From an uncultured Pelagimonas sp. (lineage in GTDB: Bacteria > Pseudomonadota > Alphaproteobacteria > Rhodobacterales > Rhodobacteraceae): a stretch of 64,000 nt of DNA. The notes beneath the pieces are model-generated. The model made no database searches. It was not told the DNA's origin and saw only the letters and a program-made list of their open reading frames with translations. This document shows positions 1-8,509 of this stretch, one piece after another (position 1 is the first letter of the stretch; every line of letters starts with the position of its first letter). A program made the translations under genes and the position numbers. The stretch lies in assembly GCA_947499735.1 (NCBI GenBank), contig CANMPP010000003.1, forward strand, positions 223,856 through 287,855. The letters run 5' to 3'.

Positions 1-243
1 TGTCCGGAAACTGAAACTCTTGTTTTGTTGCAGGGTTTTATTGCGCCAATTCTACGTGGTGCATCCAGCTGGACGGCACTGACCGAACAATTGGCGAAAA
101 AGGGATACGCGTTGGTGTTACGTGATGGGCAAGGTATTTTGCTGTCCAAAGATGCCGACAAAGACGTATGCACATGTGCTCATTTGGGTATGGCATTGTC
201 TGATCTGACCAAACGTTTGGGCCCGCCTCCGCAGTCTGTTTAA
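1..243 (+). CDS. C-terminal part of an unrecognised protein, cut by the window edge
   Basis: An open frame runs from the first base of the window to a TAA stop at 241-243, giving about 80 visible residues. A TTG exists at 25 but the frame is open upstream of it, so the gene most likely begins outside the window. The visible part has a GYALVLRDGQGILLS stretch and a short Cys-rich segment (DVCTCAH). No family is recognised. It ends in PPPQSV. The following 160 bases before the next gene show no clear terminator. Confidence 0.5.
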   Translation, partial: CPETETLVLLQGFIAPILRGASSWTALTEQLAKKGYALVLRDGQGILLSKDADKDVCTCAHLGMALSDLTKRLGPPPQSV

Positions 244-440
244 GATCACTTGGAACGTGACCTTAGGGCATTTTAATAGCAACTGTCTGAAATTCTAATG
301 AAATTAGCTCCAAAAGCTTCTTGGGCTATAACCTTTTGGGAATTTTTACACTGCAAGTTTGCACTACCCTTGGGTGGGTGTAACTAGTGGGGTAACCAGT
401 GAGCTTTGTAACCTATTTAATGCCTTCAGAACGACCGCGT

Positions 441-779
441 ATGAACACGGACGTTTTGTATGCCCTCTGCGATACTTTGGGGCCAAGTCAGGCGGAGGAT
501 GTCGTTGCGCGCGCGTTGGAGGATCTGGCGTCGCGATTGTGCCTTGTGCAGGATCTTGCCGTAACCGGATCCCGTAACGATCTACGAAAAGAATTACGCG
601 CATTGCGTGCTGTGGCAATTCAGGTCGGTCTAACGGGCCTATCCGAAGTGGCAGAAGATGTTTTGACCTGCATTGATCAAAATGATTTGGTCGCAGAGGC
701 ATCCACGCTTGCGAGATTGGCGCGTATTGGCGAAAGCGCCCTCAGCGCGCTTTGGGATCTACAGGACCTTAGCCTGTAA
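441..779 (+). CDS. Small helical hypothetical protein
   Basis: A 112-residue, acidic, Leu/Ala-rich protein that is predicted by eye to be almost entirely alpha-helical (LEDLASRL, LRKELRALRAVA, STLARLARIGESAL). Its size and helix pattern resemble an Hpt-like four-helix bundle, but the diagnostic phosphoacceptor motif HxxKG is absent, so this is only a shape comparison. Earlier in-frame starts exist at 399 (GTG) and 420 (ATG); none has a convincing ribosome binding site, and I chose 441 because the product then begins MNTDVLYALCD without an odd basic leader. It precedes the aminopeptidase gene by 206 bases. Function unknown. Confidence 0.6.
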   Translation: MNTDVLYALCDTLGPSQAEDVVARALEDLASRLCLVQDLAVTGSRNDLRKELRALRAVAIQVGLTGLSEVAEDVLTCIDQNDLVAEASTLARLARIGESALSALWDLQDLSL

Positions 780-985
780 CCCTCTGGCAAAACATAATGT
801 TTGTTTTATTCTGATTGCAGCACCCGATTTTGAATTCTGGTGCTCGTCAGCATGCCACCGCCAAGAAAATCTTGTCATAACCCCTTGCAGAGATTGGTTT
901 TGCGGGTCACATTTCGCAAAAGCGATCACGGTTTGACCGAAATTCGCGCCCCAAGCATCGGTTATGCGCAAGGAGCTTTCCCAAA

Positions 986-2371
986 ATGACATTTGTTTTT
1001 GCCCCAGAGGATGCGGATGCGTTGCCGCTTCATATCATCGGATCAGGTGATGTTGAGGATTGGTTAGAAGGGCAAAGTGAAACTGTTTGCGCTTGGGTCA
1101 AGGCCAATGATTTCACCGGCCAATTGGGAGCAACCCTTTTGATCCCGTCAGCGGCCGGTGACGCTGAGATGATCTTAATCGGATATGGCACCGCGGAACA
1201 ACGGGTGCGTCACAGATTTCCTTTAGCATCGGCGGTCAAAAAACTTGGCGAACGAACCTGTAAGATCGCATCAGGTTTGCCAGATGATGTTGCTTCGACC
1301 GAAGCATTGGGGTGGTTGTTATCGGGATATAGTTTCACGAAATATCATGGGAAACCTTCTGATATCGCGCAATTGTCTGCACCGGCGAATGTGCCTTTAA
1401 AGAAGGTTGAAACTATGGCGCAGGGTGAGGCGCTGACGCGTGATCTGATTAACACCCCAGCCTCCGACATGGGACCAGATGCTTTAGAGGCGGCTGCGCG
1501 CGTGCTGGCAGACGCGTTTAATGCTGTGATCGAGGTCACTACCGGTGATGCGTTGTTGGAGCGAAATTTCCCAATGATCCACACGGTCGGCCGTGCCGCA
1601 GATCATGAGCCGCGATTGATCGATATGCGATGGGGAAAGACAGGCCCGACATTGACGCTGGTCGGTAAGGGGGTCTGTTTTGACACAGGTGGCCTGAATA
1701 TCAAACCCGGTGGTTCGATGGGATTGATGAAAAAGGATATGGGTGGCGCGGCCAATGTATTGGGTTTGGCCCATATGATTATGGCGTTGGATCTGCCCGT
1801 GCAATTGCGCGTACTTATTCCTGCCGTGGAGAATGCGATTGCTGGCAATGCGTTCCGCCCGCAAGATATTCTAACATCGCGCAAAGGGCTGACGGTTGAA
1901 ATCAACAATACCGATGCTGAGGGGCGTTTGGTTTTGGCAGATGCCCTCGCCTTGGCGGATGAAGAAACCCCAGACCTCTTGATATCCATGGCAACTTTGA
2001 CAGGAGCTGCGCGTGTTGCTGTTGGGCCAGATCTGGCCCCCTTTTATACGGATGATGACGCAGTGGCTGCCGCGATGTCAAAATCTGCCACGCAATGGGC
2101 CGATCCAGTTTGGCGCATGCCGTTTTGGCAACCTTATGAGACCATGATTGAACCGGGCATTGCCGATCTCGATAACGCCCCAAAGGGTGGCATGGCGGGG
2201 TCCATAACGGCGGCCTTGTTCTTGCGTCGATTTGTGGAAAACGCCAAAAGTTTCGCGCATTTCGACATCTACGGCTGGCAACCCGCCAGTGCACCGGCCC
2301 GTCCAAAGGGCGGATTAGGACAGGGGCCGCGCGCCATTCTGGGTGCATTGCCCGAGATCTTGAACCTTTAA
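986..2371 (+). CDS. M17 family leucyl aminopeptidase
   Basis: A 461-residue cytosolic metallo-aminopeptidase removing N-terminal residues from peptides. The N-terminal 150 residues form the variable domain; the catalytic domain carries the family signature NTDAEGRLVLADAL near residues 308-321 and the metal/substrate-binding stretch GKGVCFDTGGLNIKPGGSMGLMKKDM near 227-252. The motif GSITAALFLRRF near the C-terminus is also typical. The start has a good AAGGAG ribosome binding site about ten bases upstream. The following NlpC/P60 gene begins 10 bases after the stop, so the two are probably one operon linked to peptide or murein-peptide turnover. It is a short relative of PepA, so no pepA symbol is given. 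Confidence 0.93.
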   Translation: MTFVFAPEDADALPLHIIGSGDVEDWLEGQSETVCAWVKANDFTGQLGATLLIPSAAGDAEMILIGYGTAEQRVRHRFPLASAVKKLGERTCKIASGLPDDVASTEALGWLLSGYSFTKYHGKPSDIAQLSAPANVPLKKVETMAQGEALTRDLINTPASDMGPDALEAAARVLADAFNAVIEVTTGDALLERNFPMIHTVGRAADHEPRLIDMRWGKTGPTLTLVGKGVCFDTGGLNIKPGGSMGLMKKDMGGAANVLGLAHMIMALDLPVQLRVLIPAVENAIAGNAFRPQDILTSRKGLTVEINNTDAEGRLVLADALALADEETPDLLISMATLTGAARVAVGPDLAPFYTDDDAVAAAMSKSATQWADPVWRMPFWQPYETMIEPGIADLDNAPKGGMAGSITAALFLRRFVENAKSFAHFDIYGWQPASAPARPKGGLGQGPRAILGALPEILNL

Positions 2372-2381
2372 GGGGGATATC

Positions 2382-3209
2382 ATGCCGGACCGCCGAACGC
2401 ATTTCGCAAATGAACATGTCGCGCATAGCAGCCTGAAAGGGCAGGTGGATGCCGAACGTTTTAGCGATGGCGTCCGCTGTCGTGTTGCGGTTCCCGTTGC
2501 TCATATCTATCGCGCTCCAGAACTGGGGCGATTGGAACGTCAAAGTGTGCTGGGGCGATCAATAACTGTCTTGGAAGAACGTGATGGTTTTGCGTTTATG
2601 CGTGATGACCAAACGGGGTTCGTGGGATACATGGTCGCCGCAGATTTAGAACCATGGGCCGCGCCGACGCATCGTGTGATTGTGTCTCGGTCGCTTCTGT
2701 TCGATGCGCCCGATATCAAACATCCAGCACCATTGCATGTCTCGATGGGTAGTCTCGTTTCGGTTCAAAGCACCGAGGGAAAATTCGCTCAATTGGCATG
2801 TGGACGTTGGGCAATCGCATCCCATATTGCCCCCATCGCAGCTGATCCTGATCCGGTGGCAGTTGCTGAACGTTTATTGGGAACGCCATATTTATGGGGT
2901 GGCAATTCAGGTTTCGGCATAGATTGCTCTGGCCTGGTCGAGGCAGGTTTGAACGCTTGTGGCGTGGCTTGCCCAGGGGATAGCGACCTACAAGAGGCCA
3001 TGCTGGGCGAAACGATCGTTGATGGGTCGATCCTCCGCGGTGATCTGTTCTTTTGGAAAGGACATGTTGCGATGGCCGTTGATTCAAAGACTTTGATCCA
3101 TGCGAATGCCTATCACATGGCTGTTTCCTATGAGGGCATTGAGGATGCGATTCAGCGGATTTCTGACCAAGGAGACGGTCTCGTGACCCGTCAGGCCCGT
3201 GTTCTGTGA
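2382..3209 (+). CDS. C40 family NlpC/P60 cell-wall peptidase
   Basis: A 275-residue peptidase likely to cleave peptidoglycan stem peptides. The first roughly 130 residues contain two SH3-like repeats that normally bind wall peptides; the C-terminal NlpC/P60 domain has the catalytic Cys in FGIDCSGLVEAGL and the His in KGHVAMAVDSKTLIHANAYHM. GTPYLWGGNS just before the Cys is the usual lead-in. No signal peptide is visible, as is common for alphaproteobacterial members that act on imported muropeptides. A GGGGG-containing ribosome binding site precedes the ATG. It is coupled with the upstream aminopeptidase, which suggests recycling of wall peptides, an inference from context. Confidence 0.9.
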   Translation: MPDRRTHFANEHVAHSSLKGQVDAERFSDGVRCRVAVPVAHIYRAPELGRLERQSVLGRSITVLEERDGFAFMRDDQTGFVGYMVAADLEPWAAPTHRVIVSRSLLFDAPDIKHPAPLHVSMGSLVSVQSTEGKFAQLACGRWAIASHIAPIAADPDPVAVAERLLGTPYLWGGNSGFGIDCSGLVEAGLNACGVACPGDSDLQEAMLGETIVDGSILRGDLFFWKGHVAMAVDSKTLIHANAYHMAVSYEGIEDAIQRISDQGDGLVTRQARVL

Positions 3210-3341
3210 TCATATGACTTTTGAATCCGTTTCAACCACTTAGAAAGGGTTGCGCGTCATACCTGACAAGGTGGTCAATGTTTGTGACACGATTTAAGGC
3301 ACAGGCAATTGGCCCTCCGGCAGAATGTCAGGGAGCAAAAA

Positions 3342-4388
3342 TTGCACGACACAACTTTCTTTAAACCCGCTTCTATGCAGGAATTTGCAAGCGGGGATGG
3401 GGTCGCAACCTTTATGCGTCTTCCGTTGGTAACGATGACCGATCCAGCTTTTTCTCAGGTTGATGTTGGGTTCGTGGCCATACCTTGGGATGGCGGGACG
3501 CCGAATCGCGAAGGGGCTCGGCATGGACCATGGCAAATGCGCAATGCTTCGGTGCGACTGCGTGAGGAAAACATGGTCACCCGAATGCGCCCCTTTGATT
3601 TGATCAACTGTGCGGATCTAGGTGATGTGATCATTGATCCAGAAAGTGTCGGTGCGTCCCTTGGTTGGATTACGTCCTATTTCAGCGCCCTTGTGCGAAA
3701 TGGGATTCGTCCGGTCAGTGTCGGTGGCGACCATCTGGTCACCTTGCCGATTTTGCGGGCGCTGGGGCGCGATAAACCTTTGGGGCTTATTCAATTTGAT
3801 GCGCATACAGATTTGAAACGCGCAGGGCCGGGTATGCCGCGTTACAATCACGCAACCACGTTCCGCCACGCCATTGAAGAAGGTTTGATCGACCCGCGTC
3901 GCATGGTGCAAATCGGCATTCGCGGCACGTCACATGATGGTGAAGACCGCGATTTTGCCCGGGCGGTCGGTGTGCGCACAATTACAATGGATGAATTCGC
4001 GGCGCGTGGGCGACAGGATGTCATGGCTGAAGCACGTGATATCGTCGGATTTGACCCGACCTACGTGACCTTTGATGTGGATTTCATTGATCCCTGTTTT
4101 GCGCCTGGCACTGGGACGCCTGAGGTCGGTGGTCCGAACAGTTTTGATGCTATGCAGGTCTGCCGTGCGCTAACGGGATTGAATATTGTTGGGGCGGACA
4201 TTGTTGAATTGTCGCCACCTTTCGATACCAGCGGTGGCACTGCGTGGTTGGCCGCGTCGGTTTTATTTGAAATCTTGTGTTCTGTTGTGCCGGGAATTGC
4301 ATTGCAGAATACAGATCAGCCCGAGATCGCGGCATCACGCAACGATGCGGACGAATCTAAGGTCCTGAATCTGGTGAATTGGGTGTGA
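3342..4388 (+). CDS. Agmatinase/arginase-family ureohydrolase
   Basis: A ureohydrolase of about 348 residues of the SpeB/arginase fold, hydrolysing a guanidino compound to an amine and urea with two Mn ions. Metal ligands are all present: His in GGDHLVTLP, DAHTD in IQFDAHTDL, and DVDFIDP in VTFDVDFIDPCFAPGTGTPEVGG. The start is uncertain: the frame is open from a TTG at 3309, but a TTG at 3342 (LHDTTFF) sits about seven bases after GGGAG, so I use it. No polyamine gene is adjacent, and agmatinase, guanidinobutyrase and guanidinopropionase cannot be told apart by eye. It converges on the DUF2794 gene with only 22 bases between them. Confidence 0.85.
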   Translation: MHDTTFFKPASMQEFASGDGVATFMRLPLVTMTDPAFSQVDVGFVAIPWDGGTPNREGARHGPWQMRNASVRLREENMVTRMRPFDLINCADLGDVIIDPESVGASLGWITSYFSALVRNGIRPVSVGGDHLVTLPILRALGRDKPLGLIQFDAHTDLKRAGPGMPRYNHATTFRHAIEEGLIDPRRMVQIGIRGTSHDGEDRDFARAVGVRTITMDEFAARGRQDVMAEARDIVGFDPTYVTFDVDFIDPCFAPGTGTPEVGGPNSFDAMQVCRALTGLNIVGADIVELSPPFDTSGGTAWLAASVLFEILCSVVPGIALQNTDQPEIAASRNDADESKVLNLVNWV

Positions 4389-4399
4389 AGATCCAAGTG

Positions 4400-4430
4400 T
4401 TATGAAGGCGTTAGTCAATCGCCTTCATAA
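4400..4430. terminator. Hairpin terminator between agmatinase-family gene and DUF2794 gene
   Basis: An 11-bp perfect stem (TTATGAAGGCG at 4400-4410, CGCCTTCATAA at 4420-4430) with a nine-base loop. The loop contains the stop codon of the converging DUF2794 gene, so the 3-prime end of that coding region forms half of the stem. There is only a short T tract on the plus side. Confidence 0.55.
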
Positions 4431-4752
4431 GTTTGCGTTCCAAAAGTTTCAGCACGTTTTTTAGGTCCGATCCACGCTTTAAAACCTGACCATTCTGCGC
4501 AATCAGGGCGTATTCGCCTTGTTTGTTGCGCAGTTTTGGGCGTTTTTCGATGCGATACAGCGGGTATTCTGCCGTTGCGCGAAAAACCGAAAAGATGGCC
4601 ACATCTTTTAACGCCGAGATGGCGTAATCCCGCCATTCTCCGGCTGCGACCATGCGCCCATAAAGGGACATGATGATGTTTAATTCAGTTCTTTGAAAAT
4701 GCACGTCTGGTGCGGGTTGGCCCGGGCGTGAAAAAGGTATTACGGTGCTCAT
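4411..4752 (-). CDS. DUF2794 domain protein
   Basis: A 113-residue protein matching the DUF2794 family of alphaproteobacteria: RTELNIIMSLYGRMVAAGEWRDYAI, followed by FRATAEYPLYRIEKRPKLRNKQGEYALIAQNGQVLKRGSDL. It has no signal peptide or membrane segment. Function is unknown. It stands alone on the minus strand, converging with the agmatinase-family gene and divergent from the nitrile hydratase operon across about 100 bases. Confidence 0.85.
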   Translation of the reverse strand: MSTVIPFSRPGQPAPDVHFQRTELNIIMSLYGRMVAAGEWRDYAISALKDVAIFSVFRATAEYPLYRIEKRPKLRNKQGEYALIAQNGQVLKRGSDLKNVLKLLERKLMKAID

Positions 4753-4856
4753 GACTAAAACCTACGCTTTGTCGCGACAAAATCAAGATGGGTCGCGAAC
4801 CTGAAGGGATGATGGCACGGGCAGGGCTAAGGTTTTGCAAATCTAAGGGGCGGCAT

Positions 4857-5504
4857 ATGTCTGATAGTCGTAAACATTCGAAAATAGCGGAACTGCATCA
4901 GCATTTACATGCGCACTTGCCGCCAGATCCGGCTTTGCGTGTGAAGGCTCTTGAAGATTTGGCCGTCGAAAAAGGATTGGTGGCCCGGGAAACTCTGGAC
5001 ACTTGGGTTGAAATGTATGCGGAAAAGGTCGGGCCAAAGCGCGGAGCCGAGGTGATCGCGCGCGCGTGGACCGATCCAGAGTATTTTACGCGCCTGCGCG
5101 AGGACGCGGGCCAAGCGATTAAGGATTTTGGCTATGAAGGGCATGCGACTGAGCATTTGATCGCGGTGGAAAATACGGATGAGGTTCATAACCTTGTCGT
5201 TTGCACATTGTGTTCTTGCTATCCGTTTGCATTGCTTGGCATGTCGCCTGCTTGGTACCGTTCAACGGCTTATCGTGCGCGGGCAGTTCGTGAACCTAGG
5301 GCGGTCTTGTCCGAGTTTGGTGTCACTATTCCAGCAGATGTAAAGATCCGCGTTTGGGATTCTACGGCCGAGCTGCGCTATCTGGTGATCCCCCAACGTC
5401 CAAAAGGGACGGAAAGCTGGAGTGCCGAGCAATTGGCGTCCCTGATCACTCGAGATTCGATGATTGGGACACAGCGAGAACTGGTTTTGGAAGGGGGCGA
5501 GTGA
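4857..5504 (+). CDS. nthA: Nitrile hydratase alpha subunit, cobalt-type
   Basis: The 215-residue alpha subunit of nitrile hydratase, which hydrates nitriles to amides. The metal-claw motif VCTLCSC is at residues 115-121, with Cys116, Cys119 and Cys121 as metal ligands, the latter two normally oxidised. Thr at position 117 is the residue generally associated with cobalt rather than iron enzymes (family knowledge). The ATG at 4857 follows an AAGGGG ribosome binding site; an in-frame start at 4788 would add a basic leader with no support. The stop codon overlaps the beta-subunit start by one base (TGATG), indicating translational coupling and the one-to-one stoichiometry of the heterodimer. Confidence 0.95.
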   Translation: MSDSRKHSKIAELHQHLHAHLPPDPALRVKALEDLAVEKGLVARETLDTWVEMYAEKVGPKRGAEVIARAWTDPEYFTRLREDAGQAIKDFGYEGHATEHLIAVENTDEVHNLVVCTLCSCYPFALLGMSPAWYRSTAYRARAVREPRAVLSEFGVTIPADVKIRVWDSTAELRYLVIPQRPKGTESWSAEQLASLITRDSMIGTQRELVLEGGE

Positions 5505-6154
5505 TGGATAGCGCGCATGACATAGGTGGCAAGCAGGGGTTTGGTGCGATCGTTGTGGACGCCCCCGAGTTCCATTTCGATTGGGAAGCACGGGCTTGGG
5601 CACTGACGAAGACAGCGGCGTTGTTCAGTAGCCCCAGCATTGATGCATGGCGGCACGGCATCGAAACCATGGAGCCGACAACCTATCTGACCCAGCCGTA
5701 TTTCGTGAAATGGACGCTGAATAATGCCGGCTATGCCATTTTGGATGGCTCATTTACTTTGGATGAATTTTTGCAAGGCAGCGCAGACACGCGCGGAGCT
5801 CCTGCGCAACCTTTGGATATGCAGGCCTCGCTTGCTAGGTTGCGGGGCAATAACATTGATTTTCGTCGCAAGCTTAGTGAACCCAGCCGTTTCAGTATCG
5901 GCGACCGGGTGATGACCAATCGACACGGCCATTCTGGGCATACCCGCCTTCCTGCCTATGCGCGCGCAGCGGAAGGCGCGATCGTGCAATCCCATGGTGC
6001 CTACGCATTTGCTGATGCGTGTGCTGATGGCGTCGAGGCAGCGGAATATCTGTATTCCGTGGAATTTGACGGCCAAACCCTTTGGGGGCCGGAAGCCGAG
6101 CCGGGAACATCTGTCATCATCGACCTTTGGGAGAGCTATCTTGACGCCGTTTGA
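5504..6154 (+). CDS. nthB: Nitrile hydratase beta subunit
   Basis: The 216-residue partner of the alpha subunit. It has the N-terminal family block MDSAHDIGGKQGFGAI, the tryptophan-rich FDWEARAWAL region and the C-terminal SH3-like barrel starting at FSIGDRVMTNRHGHSGHTRLPAYAR and ending SVEFDGQTLWGPEAEP, all standard for the family. It starts at 5504 on the last base of the nthA stop codon; the longer upstream frame is only the nthA shadow. The gene overlaps the accessory-protein gene by 14 bases. Confidence 0.95.
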   Translation: MDSAHDIGGKQGFGAIVVDAPEFHFDWEARAWALTKTAALFSSPSIDAWRHGIETMEPTTYLTQPYFVKWTLNNAGYAILDGSFTLDEFLQGSADTRGAPAQPLDMQASLARLRGNNIDFRRKLSEPSRFSIGDRVMTNRHGHSGHTRLPAYARAAEGAIVQSHGAYAFADACADGVEAAEYLYSVEFDGQTLWGPEAEPGTSVIIDLWESYLDAV

Positions 6155-6509
6155 TGACCCTGATTTAGGCCTGTGTGGCAATGCGGCAGAACCCCCAAAT
6201 GGGCGGTTTGGTCAACAATGGCACGCTCAGGTATTGGCCATGGCAAATGGGCTTATTGAGGCAGGTAAAATTTCCGCCGATGATTGGGCGCAAAGCTTAG
6301 GGGCCGCGTTACAGAGCGGCGTTGAGGCAGGGAACCCTGATACAGAGGAAAGTTATTACCTTGCTGCGCTGGTTGCTTTAGAAACTGTGACGATCCGCAA
6401 CAGCACGATTACGTCCCAACAGGTGGATGCCCGAAAAACGGCATGGGAACAGGCCTATCTTAGCACCCCGCATGGGGAACCTGTGCAGCTCAAGGTGATG
6501 AAAGACTAG
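6141..6509 (+). CDS. Nitrile hydratase accessory (activator) protein
   Basis: A 122-residue protein resembling the small accessory proteins (p14K/NhlE type) that exchange or deliver cobalt to the alpha subunit. It is related to the N-terminal half of the beta subunit: PNGRFGQQWHAQVLAMANGLIEAGKISADDWAQSLG, then YYLAALVALETV. It probably starts at TTG 6141, inside the end of nthB, giving LTPFDDPDLG as N-terminus; the earlier ATG at 5958 would lie deep in nthB. Gene order alpha-beta-accessory is the usual order for cobalt enzymes. No amidase, aldoxime dehydratase or cobalt transporter gene is next to it. Confidence 0.85.
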   Translation: MTPFDDPDLGLCGNAAEPPNGRFGQQWHAQVLAMANGLIEAGKISADDWAQSLGAALQSGVEAGNPDTEESYYLAALVALETVTIRNSTITSQQVDARKTAWEQAYLSTPHGEPVQLKVMKD

Positions 6510-6614
6510 CGTCGTATTCCACACGTGATGTGACGGTTTTGGTCTGAAAAGTTTCCGATCCGCTCCCGAAAAGCCCTGAATTTTTGCAATCAGCCACAAA
6601 ATTAGGCGGATTAA

Positions 6615-6702
6615 CTGTTGCGAGTCGCAAGGCCAGCAGGTAGACCCATATGTGGGACACCCCTCCCCAACGAGGGGCTTTTATCTGGAAGGGTAACACC
6701 TG
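6615..6702 (+). ncRNA. serC-leader-like cis-regulatory RNA
   Basis: The stretch before serC contains a TTGC/GCAA hairpin, a CCCA/TGGG hairpin at 6645-6656 and a strong CCCCTC/GAGGGG hairpin at 6660-6677 followed by CTTTT and then the ribosome binding site GGAAGGG. This position and layout match the serC leader motif described upstream of serC-serA in alphaproteobacteria, where the last stem lies by the ribosome binding site. The last hairpin with its T tract could also act as an attenuator. The ligand of the motif is unknown. Assignment rests on context and structure seen by eye, not a covariance search. Confidence 0.65.
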
Positions 6703-7845
6703 ATGGCACTACAAAAACCGGCAACGCGGCCGGCCAATCCGCGTTTTTCCTCTGGCCCATGCGCCAAATATCCCAGCTTTTCTTTGGATAAACTCGCCTC
6801 TGCGCCGCTTGGTCGGTCGCATCGTGCAGGCGTTGGCAAAGACAAGCTAAAAGCCGCAATCGAAGGCACCCGTGAAATTCTGGGTATTCCTGCGGATTAT
6901 AAAATCGGCATCGTTCCTGCATCTGACACTGGTGCGGTCGAAATGGCGCTGTGGTCGCTGTTGGGCGCCCGCAAGGTCGAAATGCTGGCATGGGAAAGCT
7001 TTGGCGCGGGTTGGGTGACGGATGTTGTTAAACAACTGAAAATCGAGGCTGACTCTAAAATCGCGGATTATGGTGATATCGTCGATTTCGCGACCGTTGA
7101 TTTCAACAATGACGTTGTCTTTACTTGGAACGGCACCACATCCGGTGTTCGTATGCCAAATGGCGATGTCATTCCTGCGGATCGTGAAGGTCTGACAATT
7201 TGTGACGCGACCTCTGCTGCATTTGCACAAGACCTGCCTTGGGACAAACTGGATGTCACCACGTTCTCTTGGCAGAAAGTGTTGGGCGGAGAAGCTGCAC
7301 ATGGTGTGATCGTTCTTAGCCCCCGCGCAGTTGAGCGTTTGGAAACATATACACCTGCATGGCCTCTGCCAAAAATTTTCCGCATGACCAAAGGCGGCAA
7401 GCTGATTGAGGGCATCTTTACGGGTGCAACGATCAACACACCGTCCATGCTATGTGTCGAAGATTACCTATATGCGCTGGAATGGGCACGTTCTGTGGGT
7501 GGCCTGAAAGGTTTGATCGCACGCGCTGATGCAAATGCAAAAGCCGTTTGGGATTTCGTTGATGCGAAACCATGGATCGCCAATCTTGCGAATGATCCAG
7601 TAACGCGTTCAAACACATCCGTTTGTTTGAAGTTCACCGATGCACGCATCACAGATGGCGCAGCTTTTGCCAAAAAAGTGGCTAAGCTTTTGGAAACAGA
7701 AGGTGTTGCGCTGGATATTGGTGGATATCGCGATGCGCCAGCCGGTTTGCGGATCTGGTGTGGTGGCACTGTTGAAGCCGAAGACCTTGCAGCGATGCTG
7801 CCTTGGCTGGAATTCGCCTTTGAAACGGCTATCGCAGAAAAATGA
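6703..7845 (+). CDS. serC: Phosphoserine aminotransferase
   Basis: A 380-residue PLP enzyme converting 3-phosphohydroxypyruvate and glutamate to phosphoserine in serine biosynthesis; it also serves pyridoxal phosphate synthesis. It is the alphaproteobacterial long form ([16 protein letters not shown] at the start). The PLP-binding lysine is Lys192 in [15 protein letters not shown], and ICDATSAAF contributes the preceding Asp. The ATG follows GGAAGGG. It forms an operon-like group with serA, separated by a DUF805 gene and about 220 bases of hairpin-containing DNA. Confidence 0.96.
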   Translation: MALQKPATRPANPRFSSGPCAKYPSFSLDKLASAPLGRSHRAGVGKDKLKAAIEGTREILGIPADYKIGIVPASDTGAVEMALWSLLGARKVEMLAWESFGAGWVTDVVKQLKIEADSKIADYGDIVDFATVDFNNDVVFTWNGTTSGVRMPNGDVIPADREGLTICDATSAAFAQDLPWDKLDVTTFSWQKVLGGEAAHGVIVLSPRAVERLETYTPAWPLPKIFRMTKGGKLIEGIFTGATINTPSMLCVEDYLYALEWARSVGGLKGLIARADANAKAVWDFVDAKPWIANLANDPVTRSNTSVCLKFTDARITDGAAFAKKVAKLLETEGVALDIGGYRDAPAGLRIWCGGTVEAEDLAAMLPWLEFAFETAIAEK

Positions 7846-7913
7846 CTCTGAGTTGAGACAATTTAAGGTTACGAAAGGTAGGTAATATGTAATAGAGTTT
7901 GGGTTAGGTTGAA

Positions 7914-8288
7914 ATGTTTATGTTGCGCGCAGTTGCCAACGGATTCAAAAAAGCTTTCGTTTTCGCGGGTAGAAGTACCCGATTGGACTTTTGGGTTTGG
8001 TTTGGCTTCGTTGTCTTGCTGGTTTCAGGTATAAGCCTGGTGCTGTATGTTTCACCCGTACCTGTTGAAAATCAAAATCTACAATATATCGTAGGTGGAA
8101 TTTTAGCGGTGCCCACTCTGTCATATATGAGCCGTCGTTTGCACGATTTACCCCAAGTACGTCAAACGGCCTGGCTTGCATTGTTACTTATCCCTGGTGT
8201 CGGCCTTTTGGTCTTGTTGGCATGGTGTGCTGGCAAAGGCCATTACGGACCAAATCGATACGGTCGTGACCCAATGGATGAAGCATAG
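7914..8288 (+). CDS. DUF805 family small membrane protein
   Basis: A 124-residue integral membrane protein with the DUF805 pattern: AFVFAGRSTRLDFWVWFGFVVLL near the start, a second hydrophobic segment, SRRLHDLPQ (typical RRLHD), then WLALLLIPGVGLLVLLAWCAGKG and the C-terminal GPNRYGRDP block. Three to four transmembrane helices are visible. Function is unknown. It sits between serC and serA, a position with no obvious functional reason. An internal ATG at 7920 (MLRAVANGF) is an alternative start. Confidence 0.88.
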   Translation: MFMLRAVANGFKKAFVFAGRSTRLDFWVWFGFVVLLVSGISLVLYVSPVPVENQNLQYIVGGILAVPTLSYMSRRLHDLPQVRQTAWLALLLIPGVGLLVLLAWCAGKGHYGPNRYGRDPMDEA

Positions 8289-8400
8289 GTTTCATTCGCC
8301 AAGGAATTTGAAGGCCCAAGGTACATGTTCATGCTGTGCCGGATATGGGGGGAAATCCTAGGCTGGATGACGGATCATCCTAAATTGTCTTTGTAGATCT

Positions 8401-8464
8401 GCAGCTTAGCGCATCGTTTCATTGATGCGCTGCCTTGATTAAATTTTGGCGCAGCCTCTGCGCC
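8401..8464 (+). other. Two strong hairpins in the serA leader
   Basis: Upstream of serA there are two perfect 7-bp hairpins: GCGCATC/GATGCGC (8409-8415 and 8424-8430) and GGCGCAG/CTGCGCC (8448-8454 and 8458-8464, three-base loop). Neither has a T tract, so they look more like leader or processing structures than terminators. The serA ribosome binding site AGGAGG follows 35 bases later. Confidence 0.45.
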
Positions 8465-8509
8465 GGACAGACAAACAGAATACAAATTCACACAAAGTAG
8501 GAGGCCCAA

